Shown: positions 1 through 8,468 of the stretch, piece by piece
How the letters are laid out: each line of letters begins with the position of its first letter
Numbering within the stretch: the stretch's first letter is position 1
Source: Pseudomonadales bacterium
GTDB taxonomy: Bacteria; Pseudomonadota; Gammaproteobacteria; Pseudomonadales; UBA5518
Length of the DNA stretch: 48,896 nt
Direction of reading: 5' to 3'
Assembly: GCA_022072145.1 (NCBI GenBank)
Contig: JAJVIG010000021.1
Span: 1 to 48,896 of the forward strand
Translations under genes and position numbers: made by a program
The notes under the pieces: model-generated
Told to the model about the DNA's origin: nothing
What the model saw: the letters and a program-made list of their open reading frames with translations, nothing else
The model's database searches: none

Positions 1-995
1 CGGCGGATCAGCCACGCCGCCGCACCGGCTGCCACGGCCAGACCGCCGAAGGCCACATGCGGCATGCCCGGCACCGCCCCCATCACCGCGAGCAACACCG
101 CGGAGACCGCCAGCGCGCGCGGCGAGTCGAACATCTGCCCGAGCACCTGCTCGCCCATGTCGCGTGCCGCGTTGACGCGCGTGACCATGATCGCCGCCGT
201 GGTGGAGAGCAGCAGAGAGGGGATCTGCGCCACCAGTCCGTCACCGATGGTCAGCAGCGAGTAGACCTGCATCGCGTCGGCAAAACCCAGGTCGTGCTGC
301 AGGGTCCCGATCGCGAGACCGCCGATGAGATTGATCGCCAGGATCAGCACGCCGGCGACCGCGTCGCCGCGCACGAACTTGCTGGCACCGTCCATCGCGC
401 CGTAGAAGTCCGCCTCCTGCGCAACGTCCTCGCGGCGCCGGCGCGCCTCGTCCTGGTTGATCAGTCCGGCGTTGAGGTCGGCGTCGATGCCCATCTGCTT
501 GCCGGGCATCGCGTCGAGGGTGAAGCGCGCGCTGACCTCGGAAATCCGCCCGGCACCCTTGGTGACCACCACGAAATTGATGATGATCAGGATCAGGAAC
601 ACCACCATGCCGACCACGTAGTTGCCGCCGATCACCACCTTGCCGAAGGCCTCGATCACCTGGCCGGCGGCATCGGTGCCGGTGTGGCCCTCGAGCAGCA
701 CGACCCGCGTCGAGGCCACGTTCAGCGCCAGCCTGAGCAACGTGGTGACCAGCAGGATGGTCGGGAACACGGAGAAATCGAGCGGGCGCAGCGCGTAGAC
801 CGCCACCAGCAGCACCACCAGCGACAGCGCGATGTTGAAGGAGAACAAGGCATCGAGCAGCAGCGGCGGCACCGGCAGGGTCATCATCGCCAGCACGATC
901 AGCAGCAGCAGCGGAATGCCGAGATTGCCGCGGGCGAGCGCGTTCAGCTGCCGGCGCGCACCGGCGCGGTCGAAGCCGCCGGGCATGATCGCCAT
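1..995 (-). CDS. flhA: Flagellar export gate protein FlhA (N-terminal part, cut by window edge)
   Basis: FlhA forms the nonameric ring of the flagellar type III export gate in the inner membrane. About 331 N-terminal codons are in the window and the frame is still open at base 1; full FlhA is near 700 residues, so the cytoplasmic half lies outside. Hydrophobic segments begin near residue 25. The FHIPEP family signature is clear, with EVSARFTLDAMPGKQMGIDA around residue 150, followed by further membrane segments. The start is the first ATG of the frame, with a GGGGG-rich stretch about 10 bases upstream; a second ATG lies three codons in. It follows flhB on the same strand after about 115 bases, the usual flhB-flhA order. 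Confidence 0.95.
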   Translation of the reverse strand, partial: MAIMPGGFDRAGARRQLNALARGNLGIPLLLLIVLAMMTLPVPPLLLDALFSFNIALSLVVLLVAVYALRPLDFSVFPTILLVTTLLRLALNVASTRVVLLEGHTGTDAAGQVIEAFGKVVIGGNYVVGMVVFLILIIINFVVVTKGAGRISEVSARFTLDAMPGKQMGIDADLNAGLINQDEARRRREDVAQEADFYGAMDGASKFVRGDAVAGVLILAINLIGGLAIGTLQHDLGFADAMQVYSLLTIGDGLVAQIPSLLLSTTAAIMVTRVNAARDMGEQVLGQMFDSPRALAVSAVLLAVMGAVPGMPHVAFGGLAVAAGAAAWLIR

Positions 996-1110
996 CTCAG
1001 CCGCGGCCCCCTGCCGTGCGCGCATACCGCATCGTGGTCAAATTCCTGACGTTGAACCGGACAGGAACGCGCAGTGCAAGAAGCGATCCAACCCGGCCGG
1101 AGCCCCTCGC

Positions 1111-2250
1111 TCAGCCCCGCGGGCGGTCCATCCCGTCCGGCACCGGCAGTTCCGGCGGCAGTTCGGGCGCCGGGCCGCGGCCGCGGCGGTGATTGCGCAG
1201 GTGGAACACGTAGGCGAGCACCTGCGCCACCGCGAGATAGAGCCCGGCGGGAATCGGCTCGTCGATCTCGGTCGAGTAATAGACCGCCCGCGCCAGCCGC
1301 GGAGCGCTCACCACCGCCACCCCGTGCGCCTCGGCGATCTCGCGGATCTTGAGCGCGATCAGGTCGCTGCCCTTGGCGACCAGCACCGGCGCCAGCGAAT
1401 GCCCGGCCTGGTAGCGGAGCGCGACCGCGAAGTGGGTCGGGTTGGTGATCACCACGTCGGCGCTGGGCACCGCGGCCATCATGCGGCTGCGCGCGAGCTG
1501 GCGCTGCAACTGGCGGATCCGGCTCTTGACCTCGGGGCGGCCCTCGGTCTCCTTGATCTCGTCGCGCACCTGCTGCGTCGTCATGCGCAGCTTGCGCGCG
1601 TGGTCGAACAGCTGGAACGGCACATCGACCGCGGCGATCAGCAGTGTCGAGGCGCTCAGCGCGAGCGCCGACAGCCCGACCAGCCGCAGCGCGTGCGCGA
1701 TCGCCGGCCCCGCCGGCTCGGCGCCGATCGCGAGCAGCTGGCCGCGCAGCGTCCACAGCAGCAGCACCGCCACGCCGGCCACCAGCAGCACCTTCGCCAC
1801 CGCCTTCAGCAGCTCGACCAGCGAACGCATGGAGAACATGCGCTGCAGTCCGCGCACCGGGTCGAGACGCTCGATCTTCGGCGCCAGCGCGCGCGAACTG
1901 AACAGCCAGCCGCCCAGCGCCGCCGGACCCACCACGGCGGCCACCATCAGCAGCAGGAACACCGGCACCAGCGCCCCGAGCGCGGTCAGCGTGGCCGCCC
2001 CGAGCAGGCCGGCCATCAGACCCGGATCCGCGAGCCCGTCGCGACTGAAACCGAACGCCGCGCGCGCCAGCGCCGCGAAACGCTCGCCCAACAGCGGCGC
2101 CGAGAACAGCAGCGAGCCGGAACCGGCGAGCAGGATCGCCGCGGTCGCCAGTTCGCGCGAGCGCGGCACCTGGCCCTCCTCGCGCGCCTGCTCGAGACGC
2201 CGCGGGGTGGCCTGTTCGGTGCGTTCGTGTCCGGTTTCTTCCTCGGCCAT
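1111..2250 (-). CDS. flhB: Flagellar export switch protein FlhB
   Basis: FlhB is the export-gate component that switches substrate from rod/hook to filament proteins by cleaving itself at an NPTH motif. The motif is present at residues 270-273 (VVITNPTHFAVALRY). The N-terminus has the typical charged segment (ERTEQATPRRLEQAREEG) before four hydrophobic segments, and the linker after the last one is basic. Length of 379 residues matches the family. I place the start at the ATG giving MAEEETGHERTEQATPRR, since the frame extends upstream only with unconserved sequence. It lies just upstream of flhA on the same strand and is separated from fliR by a 3.9 kb non-flagellar block, so it probably has its own promoter in 2251-2436. 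Confidence 0.96.
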   Translation of the reverse strand: MAEEETGHERTEQATPRRLEQAREEGQVPRSRELATAAILLAGSGSLLFSAPLLGERFAALARAAFGFSRDGLADPGLMAGLLGAATLTALGALVPVFLLLMVAAVVGPAALGGWLFSSRALAPKIERLDPVRGLQRMFSMRSLVELLKAVAKVLLVAGVAVLLLWTLRGQLLAIGAEPAGPAIAHALRLVGLSALALSASTLLIAAVDVPFQLFDHARKLRMTTQQVRDEIKETEGRPEVKSRIRQLQRQLARSRMMAAVPSADVVITNPTHFAVALRYQAGHSLAPVLVAKGSDLIALKIREIAEAHGVAVVSAPRLARAVYYSTEIDEPIPAGLYLAVAQVLAYVFHLRNHRRGRGPAPELPPELPVPDGMDRPRG

Positions 2251-2436
2251 CGCGACGACTGATTCCTGACCATCATGGCTTGCCAGCCGGTGAAGCAAGA
2301 TCCGTGCACAGGTCCTTCGACCGCAACCGGAATATCACCGCGAAGGAATCCGGGCCCCGCTCACGTCCGATGCGATGACGGCTCGCGACGGCACGACCCG
2401 CGACCGCAACCACCGTACGCAACCGAGGAGGATCTC

Positions 2437-2883
2437 ATGATGAACCGCCGCACCCTGCCGCTGGCGATGCTGTTCGCGCTGGCGCTCACCCACGGCGCCC
2501 ACGCAACCGAAGCCGGACCCGGCCAGCGCCCGCCCGCCATGGACCCGGCGCGCATGACCGAACGCATGGGCGAACGGCTCGGACTCAGCCCCGAGCAGTC
2601 GGCCTCGGTGCAGAAGATCAACGAACGCTTCGTGGCCGACATGCAGAAGCAGCGCGAGCGGATGGACAAGGCCCGCGAGGAGCACCGCCAGGCGGTGGAG
2701 AAGCTGGCCGGCGCGCGCGACGCCGAACTGAAAAAGGTGCTGAACGAGGAACAGTACCGCCAGCACGCCGAGCAGCAGGCGACGATGCGCGAGCGCTGGC
2801 GCGAACGCCGCGAGCACGGCGGCGGCATGCACCACCGCGGCGACGGACCGGGACCGCGCGGCTGGCGCGAGCCCCAGCAGTAA
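2437..2883 (+). CDS. Spy/CpxP-like periplasmic LTxxQ-type protein
   Basis: A 148-residue secreted protein. Residues 1-24 form a signal peptide (hydrophobic LPLAMLFALALTHGAHA, then ATEAG). The mature part is helical and highly charged, with an LSPEQSASVQKI segment resembling the LTxxQ repeat of Spy/CpxP/CnrX-like proteins, and a Gly/His/Arg/Pro-rich tail that could bind metal. A strong ribosome site (GAGGAG) lies 6 bases before the first of two adjacent ATG codons. In the Spy family such proteins act as periplasmic chaperones or envelope-stress sensors; the exact role here is not known. It is divergent from flhB and upstream of sthA. The family assignment rests on composition and the single LTxxQ-like segment. 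Confidence 0.75.
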   Translation: MMNRRTLPLAMLFALALTHGAHATEAGPGQRPPAMDPARMTERMGERLGLSPEQSASVQKINERFVADMQKQRERMDKAREEHRQAVEKLAGARDAELKKVLNEEQYRQHAEQQATMRERWRERREHGGGMHHRGDGPGPRGWREPQQ

Positions 2884-2902
2884 TCCCGCAGATCGGGTTG
2901 GA

Positions 2903-2950
2903 CAGCCGCCGGGACGGGCGACTATAAGAGCGCTTTTTTCCCGGCGGCTG
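2903..2950 (+). promoter_or_regulatory. Inverted repeat spanning the sthA leader and -10 region
   Basis: A perfect 11-base inverted repeat, CAGCCGCCGGG at 2903-2913 and its complement at 2940-2950, flanks a 26-base spacer with a -10-like TATAAG and a T6 run. The right arm ends four bases before the sthA ATG at 2955, where the ribosome would bind. It could be an operator around the promoter or an RNA hairpin that hides the start. The T-run precedes the right arm, so it is not a standard terminator for the upstream gene. Confidence 0.5.
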
Positions 2951-2954
2951 CTCC

Positions 2955-4355
2955 ATGGACGACTACAGATTCGATCTCCTGGTCATCGGCAGCGGGCCGG
3001 CTGGCGAGTCGGCGGCGCTGAACGCCGCCAAGCACGGACTGCGCGCGGCGGTGATCGAGGACCGCCGCATGGTCGGCGGCAGCTGCACGCACAGCGGCAC
3101 GATCCCGTCCAAGGCACTGCGCCACGCGGTCAAGGACCTGATGCGCTACAACTCGAACCCGATCTTCCGCGCGATCGGCGAGCCGCAGCGCATCTCGTTC
3201 CAGACCCTGCTGCAGAACGCCGGCGGCGTGATTCGCCGCCAGGTCGCGATGCGCTCGCAGTACTACGCGAAGAACCGCATCACGCTGTATTTCGGCACCG
3301 CCTCCTTCGTCGATGCGCACAACGTGCGGGTCACGCTGCCCGACGGGGCGACCGAAGTCGTCAGCGCACGCAGCGTGGTGATCGCCACCGGTTCGCGCCC
3401 CTACCGCCCGGCCGACATCGATTTCACGCACCCGGCCGTGTTCGACAGCGACACCATCCTCGACATGCCGCATACGCCGCGCCGCCTGCTGATCTACGGC
3501 GCCGGCGTGATCGGCTGCGAGTACGCTTCGATCTTCTCCGCGCTGGGCGTCAAGGTCGACCTGATCAACACGCGTGACCAGTTGCTCTCCTACCTCGACG
3601 ACGAGATCTCCGACGCACTGTCGTACCACCTGCGCACGCAGGGCGCCGTGATCCGCCACGGCGAGGAATACGAGCACCTCGGGTACTCACCGCAGGGCGT
3701 CACGCTGCACCTGCGCTCGGGCAAGCGGCTGCAGGGCGAGGCGTTGCTGTGGTGCAACGGACGGGCCGGCAATACCGATCGCCTCGGGCTGGAAGCGATT
3801 GGGCTGCTTCCCGACGAGCGCGGCCAGATCGTCGTCGACGAGCGCTACCAGACGTCGGTGCCCGGCGTGTTCGCGGTCGGCGACGTGATCGGCTTCCCCA
3901 GTCTGGCGAGCGCCGCCTACGACCAGGGCCGCTCGGCCGCGGCCGCCGCGCGCGGCAAGGAGCACACGCGCCACGTCGACGACACCCCGACCGGGATCTA
4001 CACCCTGCCCGAGATCAGCTCGGTGGGCGCCACCGAGCGCCAGCTCACCGAGGCGCGCATTCCCTACGAGGTCGGCCGCGCGTTCTTCAAGGAGACCGCG
4101 CGCGCGCAGATCAGCGGCGAGGACGTGGGCATGCTGAAGCTGCTGTTCCACATCGACACGCTGCAGATCCTCGGCGTGCACTGCTTCGGGGCCGAGGCCA
4201 CCGAGATCATCCACATCGGCCAGGCGATCATGAAGCAGCCGGCGCCGCACAACAGCGTGCGCTACTTCATCGAGACCACGTTCAACTACCCGACCATGGC
4301 CGAGGCCTACCGCATCGCGGCGCTGAACGGACTGAACCGGTTGACGCGTTATTGA
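2955..4355 (+). CDS. sthA: Soluble pyridine nucleotide transhydrogenase
   Basis: SthA (UdhA) transfers hydride between NADPH and NAD+ in the cytoplasm and helps balance catabolic NADPH. The 466-residue length is standard. The FAD-binding motif GSGPAGES is at residues 12-19, and the NAD(P) site [20 protein letters not shown] is near residue 178, almost identical to the enterobacterial enzyme. The family-specific segment [19 protein letters not shown] shows a single cysteine (Cys44) where dihydrolipoamide dehydrogenases have CxxxxC; the second position is Thr49, so there is no redox disulfide, as expected for SthA. The C-terminal dimerisation domain is complete. The start ATG sits just behind the inverted repeat at 2903-2950. 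It stands alone, 75 bases upstream of the TerC gene on the same strand. Confidence 0.95.
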   Translation: MDDYRFDLLVIGSGPAGESAALNAAKHGLRAAVIEDRRMVGGSCTHSGTIPSKALRHAVKDLMRYNSNPIFRAIGEPQRISFQTLLQNAGGVIRRQVAMRSQYYAKNRITLYFGTASFVDAHNVRVTLPDGATEVVSARSVVIATGSRPYRPADIDFTHPAVFDSDTILDMPHTPRRLLIYGAGVIGCEYASIFSALGVKVDLINTRDQLLSYLDDEISDALSYHLRTQGAVIRHGEEYEHLGYSPQGVTLHLRSGKRLQGEALLWCNGRAGNTDRLGLEAIGLLPDERGQIVVDERYQTSVPGVFAVGDVIGFPSLASAAYDQGRSAAAAARGKEHTRHVDDTPTGIYTLPEISSVGATERQLTEARIPYEVGRAFFKETARAQISGEDVGMLKLLFHIDTLQILGVHCFGAEATEIIHIGQAIMKQPAPHNSVRYFIETTFNYPTMAEAYRIAALNGLNRLTRY

Positions 4356-4430
4356 GGCGGTTCAGGGCATGTACTCCCTGTCCGGAACGCGGGCTGTGCC
4401 ACCGCAGCCGCATCACCAGTCGAGGTCCTT

Positions 4431-5471
4431 ATGACGGGCACCCCTTTCATGTGGTCGCTGTTCGCGGTCTTCGTGGTGATCGCGCTGTACGTGGACTTCT
4501 TCGCCCTGAAGAAACAGGGTGCCCACCAGGTCACCTTGCGGGAGGCCGCGATCTGGTCGCTGGTCTGGGTGGGCGTGAGTTTCCTGTTCGTCGCCTGGAT
4601 GTGGTGGCACCTCGGTGGCGCCAGCGCCGATCCTGCACGGCAAGCGGTGGCCGACGGCAAGGCGCTCGAGTTCGTCACGGGCTACCTCGTCGAGAAGGCC
4701 CTGGCGGTGGACAACGTGTTCGTGTTCCTGATGCTGTTCACCTACTTCGCGGTGCCGCAGGAATTCCAGAAGCGCGTGCTGATGATCGGCATCCTGGGCG
4801 CGCTGGTGCTGCGCGCCGTCATGATCCTGGTCGGCGCCTGGGCGATCAGTCGCTTCCACTGGATCCTCTACGTGTTCGGCGTGTTCCTGGTGTTCACCGG
4901 CATCAAGATGTGGTGGGCCGCCGGCCAGGAGCCGGATCTCGATGCCAACCCCGCGCTGCAATGGATCCGCAGGCGCATCCGGATCGCACCGCACTTCGAC
5001 GGCGAGCGCTTCACCACGACCGTCGACGGTGTGCGCATGGCCACGCCGCTGGCCATCGTCGTCATCCTGGTGGGCATCGTCGACGCGATCTTCGCCGTGG
5101 ATTCGATTCCCGCGATCTTCGCCATCACCACCGACACCTTCATCGTGCTGACGTCCAATGTCTTCGCCATCCTCGGCCTGCGCGCGATGTATTTTCTGCT
5201 CGCCGGCATGCACGCGCGCTTCCACCTGCTGTCCTACGGGCTGGCGCTGGTGCTGGTGCTCATCGGCACCAAGATGCTGCTGATCGACGTCTACAAGATT
5301 CCGGTGGCATGGTCGCTGGGCGTCACGGCGAGCATCCTCGCCGCCACGATGGTGCTGTCGCTGCTGATTGCGCCGACGGATGCGGCCCCGCGTGGTGCCT
5401 ACCCGTTCCCGTCGAGGAAAAAGGAAACGGAGGGCAATCGCGAAGCGCGCTCCCGATCGGGGCGCTCCTGA
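4431..5471 (+). CDS. TerC/Alx-family integral membrane protein
   Basis: A 346-residue polytopic membrane protein of the TerC family; relatives such as E. coli Alx are linked to manganese export and alkaline or metal stress. About eight to nine hydrophobic segments are visible. The conserved acidic motifs are present: EKALAVDNVFVF in the N-terminal half and FAVDSIPAIFAIT in the second half, whose Asp residues are thought to lie in the transport path. The last 30 residues are hydrophilic and rich in Arg, Lys and Glu. The E. coli relative has a yybP-ykoY riboswitch; the 75-base leader here is too short and shows no sign of one. It may be cotranscribed with sthA. Tellurite resistance should not be inferred from the family name. 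Confidence 0.9.
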   Translation: MTGTPFMWSLFAVFVVIALYVDFFALKKQGAHQVTLREAAIWSLVWVGVSFLFVAWMWWHLGGASADPARQAVADGKALEFVTGYLVEKALAVDNVFVFLMLFTYFAVPQEFQKRVLMIGILGALVLRAVMILVGAWAISRFHWILYVFGVFLVFTGIKMWWAAGQEPDLDANPALQWIRRRIRIAPHFDGERFTTTVDGVRMATPLAIVVILVGIVDAIFAVDSIPAIFAITTDTFIVLTSNVFAILGLRAMYFLLAGMHARFHLLSYGLALVLVLIGTKMLLIDVYKIPVAWSLGVTASILAATMVLSLLIAPTDAAPRGAYPFPSRKKETEGNREARSRSGRS

Positions 5472-5546
5472 TCAGGGCGCTCCGGCGAGCGTGCGCAGCG
5501 GCGCGAAGGACGCGGATGGAATCGAAGCTGCCGCACCCGGGTCGGG

Positions 5547-5918
5547 CTACGCTTCGACCATGTCCCCCTTCAGGCTCGATACGAAAGCGACCACGTCGTT
5601 ACGCTCTGGCGCGGGCACCTGCAGGGCATCCATGGTCGCGCCGGCATGGTGCAGAAATATCGACCAGTCGTCCTCACTGATCTTCATGCCCTTATGCGAG
5701 GTCTTCATGTCCCTGCCCGTGTAGTACACCGGTCCGCCGGCGCTGGAGCACAGGTAATCGATCAGCAGCTGCTTCTCCCTGGCAAGGCCGTCATCGCCAC
5801 GGTTCTGCCAGAAACGACCCAACTGCGAATCCGCCATCAACCGGGGCAGCAGGTCATTGGCGAACGCCGTGATGCCGTCATACCCACCAAGACGTTCATA
5901 AAGCGATTTTGCCGACAT
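5547..5918 (-). CDS. Group 1 truncated hemoglobin
   Basis: A 123-residue globin of the 2-over-2 (trHb) fold. It begins MSAKSLYERLGGYDGITAFA, the usual group 1 start, with LYERLGG forming the short A/B region. The proximal histidine is in the segment MKTSHKGMKISEDDW. Family members bind O2 or NO and often detoxify NO or deliver oxygen. A good ribosome site (AGGAGA) lies 8 bases before the ATG. The open frame continues upstream toward fliR, but that extension is antisense-like and has no globin character. It is on the same strand as the flanking flagellar genes but is unrelated to them. Confidence 0.92.
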   Translation of the reverse strand: MSAKSLYERLGGYDGITAFANDLLPRLMADSQLGRFWQNRGDDGLAREKQLLIDYLCSSAGGPVYYTGRDMKTSHKGMKISEDDWSIFLHHAGATMDALQVPAPERNDVVAFVSSLKGDMVEA

Positions 5919-6115
5919 CGTGGACTTCTCCTGATTGCCCGAAAAAAGGACCGCTGCGACGCCCGCACCGACACGCTGCGCCAACGGCCTTCGCACGCGA
6001 TCGTAGCACCTCTGAACGGGTCCTGCAGGGTCGGTACGTGCCGTGCGGAACCCTCGGCGTGCGCTGCCGCCTGTGCGCAGGCCAGGCACGCCGGCCGCCG
6101 CGCTGCTTGAGCGCA

Positions 6116-6895
6116 TCAGGGCGCGCCGGCGAGCAGACGCAGCAGCGCGAAGGCCTCGCGCGCCAGCGTGTCGAAGCTCGGCAGAAAGCTCGCCGAGCTC
6201 GCCCACACGATGAACAGACCGAACAGCATCGACATCGGGAAGCCGAGCGAGAAAACGTTCAGCTGCGGCGCCGCGCGTGTCATCACACCGAAGGCGAGGT
6301 TCACGATCAGCAGCGCGGTGACCACCGGCAGCGCGAGCAGCAGGCCGCTCAGGAACAGCCATGAGGCGGCGGCCGCCAGCGTCCAGCTCCACTGCGCCGA
6401 CGGCAACGCGGCGCCCACCGGCACGAAGCGGAAGCTCTCCAGCAGCACCTCGAGCATCGCGAGGTGCCCGTTGGTCGCGAGGAACACCAGCGTCAGCAGC
6501 ACCACGAAATACTGCGCGAGCACGGTCACGCTGACGCCGTTGGCCGGGTCGACCATCGACGCGAAGCCGAGCGACATCTGCATCGCCATCAGCTGCGCCC
6601 CGAACACGAAGACCTGGAAGAACAGCTGCATCGCGAAGCCCATCCCAAGGCCGATCAGCACCTGCGAGGAGATCAGCAGGCCCGCCTCGAGCGACAGCGG
6701 ATCCAGCGCCGGCGGCGGCGGCAGCAACGGTGCGAGCAGCGCGCAGGCGAGGATCGCCAGCCCCGCGCGGATGCGCGCCGGGACGAGTTGCATGCCGAAC
6801 ACCGGTGCGACGATCAGAAAACCGCCGATGCGCGCCAGCGGGTAGAGCCAGGCGCCCAGCCACTGGGACAGTACCGGCAACGTGAGTTCGGGCAC
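6116..6895 (-). CDS. fliR: Flagellar export gate protein FliR
   Basis: FliR is an inner-membrane core component of the flagellar export gate and sits in a helical complex with FliP and FliQ. The 259-residue protein has six hydrophobic segments and the family-typical MQMSLGFASMVDPANG near residue 105-120, followed by LVFLATNGHLAML. The start appears to be GTG (VPELTLPVLSQW), 6 bases after the fliQ stop, so translation is probably coupled. It is the last gene of the fliOPQR run; flhB would be expected next but is displaced by about 3.9 kb. Confidence 0.95.
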   Translation of the reverse strand: MPELTLPVLSQWLGAWLYPLARIGGFLIVAPVFGMQLVPARIRAGLAILACALLAPLLPPPPALDPLSLEAGLLISSQVLIGLGMGFAMQLFFQVFVFGAQLMAMQMSLGFASMVDPANGVSVTVLAQYFVVLLTLVFLATNGHLAMLEVLLESFRFVPVGAALPSAQWSWTLAAAASWLFLSGLLLALPVVTALLIVNLAFGVMTRAAPQLNVFSLGFPMSMLFGLFIVWASSASFLPSFDTLAREAFALLRLLAGAP

Positions 6896-6901
6896 CGGTG
6901 C

Positions 6902-7171
6902 TCAGCCCGTCACCAGTGTGAAACTCTCGGTGACGCGGTGCGTGAAGTCGAGCAGCCGCGCGAGCAGCCAGGGGCCGGCCACCAGCACCGTGAGCAGCGT
7001 GGTCAGCAGCCGCGGCAGGAAGCTCAGCGTCTGCTCGTTGATCTGGGTCGCTGCCTGGAACACGCTGACCACCAGCCCGACCACCAGACTCGGCACGATC
7101 AGCACCGCCACCATCAGCACCGTGAGCAGCAGGCCTTCGCCGAGCAGTTGCACCATTGCCTCGGGTGTCAT
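6902..7171 (-). CDS. fliQ: Flagellar export gate protein FliQ
   Basis: FliQ is a small two-helix subunit of the FliPQR gate. The 89-residue protein has two hydrophobic hairpin segments and the conserved QAATQINEQTLSFLPRL motif between them. I choose the ATG at 7171 (MTPEAMVQLL) over the TTG one codon upstream, because GGAG lies 7 bases before that ATG. It begins 10 bases after the fliP stop. Confidence 0.95.
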   Translation of the reverse strand: MTPEAMVQLLGEGLLLTVLMVAVLIVPSLVVGLVVSVFQAATQINEQTLSFLPRLLTTLLTVLVAGPWLLARLLDFTHRVTESFTLVTG

Positions 7172-7181
7172 CAATGCACTC

Positions 7182-7979
7182 CTACACCGCGAAGCTCGCC
7201 GCCAGCGAGCCGATGATCAGCGCCCAGCCGTCGACGAGCACGAACAGCATGATCTTGAACGGCAGCGAAATGATCATCGGCGACAGCATCATCATGCCCA
7301 TCGCCATCAGCACACTGGCGACCACCAGGTCGATGACCAGGAACGGCACGAAGAGCAGGAACCCGATCTGGAACGCGGTCTTCAGCTCGCTGGTCACGAA
7401 GGCCGGCGCCAGCACCGTGAACGGCAGCTCTTGCGCGTCTGCCACCGGCCCCACGCCCGCGACCCGCAGAAACATCTCGAGGTCACTCTCGCGCGTCTGC
7501 GCGAGCATGAAGTCGGTGAACGGCCCGCGCACCCGCTCGAGCGCCTCGCGCGCGCCGATCTCCTCGCGCAGGTAGGGCTGCACGGCCTCGGTGTTCGCGA
7601 CCTCGAACACCGGCCGCATCACGAACAGCGTCAGGAACAGCGCCAGCCCGAGCAGGATCTGGTTCGACGGCGTCTGCTGCAGTCCGAGCGCCTGGCGCAG
7701 GATCGCGAACACCACGATGATGCGCGTAAAGGCGGTCACCATCATCAGCAGCGCCGGCAACAGCGTCAGCGCCGTCATCAGCGCCAGGATCTGGATCGTG
7801 ACCGTGTATTCCTGGCTGCCGTCCGGATTCGTCGTCAGCTTCACCGCCGGTACGCCGAGTGCGCCGCCGGCATCGAGCAGCGACAGATCGGGCGCGGTTG
7901 CCGGCGTCTGCGCCAGCGCGAGCGTCGGCAGCAGCAGGATCACCAGGGCGAACGCGGCGAGCCGCATCAACCGGCACAT
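7182..7979 (-). CDS. fliP: Flagellar export gate protein FliP
   Basis: FliP forms the pentameric core of the export gate. The 265-residue protein starts with a cleavable signal peptide ([23 protein letters not shown]), as is usual for FliP, followed by a periplasmic stretch and four membrane segments. Conserved features include [20 protein letters not shown], the [20 protein letters not shown] stretch, and the C-terminal [20 protein letters not shown]. The start ATG overlaps the fliO stop by one base (TGATG). A second in-frame ATG four codons later is possible. The longer open frame upstream lies over fliO and is not used. Confidence 0.95.
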   Translation of the reverse strand: MCRLMRLAAFALVILLLPTLALAQTPATAPDLSLLDAGGALGVPAVKLTTNPDGSQEYTVTIQILALMTALTLLPALLMMVTAFTRIIVVFAILRQALGLQQTPSNQILLGLALFLTLFVMRPVFEVANTEAVQPYLREEIGAREALERVRGPFTDFMLAQTRESDLEMFLRVAGVGPVADAQELPFTVLAPAFVTSELKTAFQIGFLLFVPFLVIDLVVASVLMAMGMMMLSPMIISLPFKIMLFVLVDGWALIIGSLAASFAV

Positions 7980-8350
7980 CAGGACGGTGCCCCGCCGCGC
8001 CCGATCGCCTGGCGCAGCCGCAGCGCGAAGTCGCCCGCCGGCCCCCCCGCGCCGGCCACCGGTTCGGGCAGTTCGTGCAGGCGCGTGATGCCGCCCGCGG
8101 TCACGCCCAACAGCAGCTGCGTGCCGGCGACCTCCACCAGCACCACGCGTTCGCGCGGACCGAGTGCGAGCGTGGCAACCACGCGCAAGTCGGCCGCGCC
8201 GCCGCCGATGCCGCCCTGCACGCGGCGCAGCAGCCAGCCGAGTGCGACGATCGCCAGCACGACCAGCGCCAGCGCCAGCACCACTTCCGTCAGCGATGCG
8301 AGCCCCGCGCCGTTGCCCAGCGGTGAGGAGGATGCGACCGGGCCAGCCAT
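7979..8350 (-). CDS. fliO: Flagellar biosynthesis protein FliO
   Basis: FliO is a single-pass membrane protein that helps assemble the FliP ring. This 123-residue protein has one membrane segment at about residues 20-41 ([20 protein letters not shown]), then a basic stretch and a small cytoplasmic domain with the typical [17 protein letters not shown] and [16 protein letters not shown] segments. Identity is supported by position directly before fliP with overlapping stop and start. No fliM or fliN lies upstream; instead there is a metallo-beta-lactamase gene, so this flagellar operon is trimmed at its 5' end. The start ATG at 8350 is chosen because the frame upstream has no family similarity. 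Confidence 0.88.
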   Translation of the reverse strand: MAGPVASSSPLGNGAGLASLTEVVLALALVVLAIVALGWLLRRVQGGIGGGAADLRVVATLALGPRERVVLVEVAGTQLLLGVTAGGITRLHELPEPVAGAGGPAGDFALRLRQAIGRGGAPS

Positions 8351-8433
8351 GCGTGTGCGCCAGAATTCCGTCGTGGGGAATGGACGAACTCCGGTCAGCA
8401 AGCGCCGTGCCAGCGCTGCCCGCGGCGGTCGCG

Positions 8434-8465
8434 GCAACGCGGCAACGCGGCAACGCGGCAACGCA
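8434..8465. repeat. Four tandem copies of an 8-bp unit
   Basis: GCAACGCG occurs four times head to tail (the last copy ends in A). It fills the gap between the nuclease gene stop (8469) and fliO (8350). An 8-bp unit in non-coding DNA is prone to slippage. Confidence 0.85.
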
Positions 8466-8468
8466 GAA

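Noticed and set aside
4356..4430. yybP-ykoY manganese riboswitch before the TerC/Alx gene
   Set aside because: The leader is only 75 bases and lacks the expected conserved core.
5455..5483. Direct repeat GATCxGGGCGCTCC at the end of terC
   Set aside because: Two copies only, no hairpin with T-run, and partly coding; not enough to call a site.
3749..5680. A 643-codon open frame on the plus strand across sthA and terC
   Set aside because: It is the +1 shadow of two well-supported genes, rich in Arg, Ala, Gly and Pro, with no domain.
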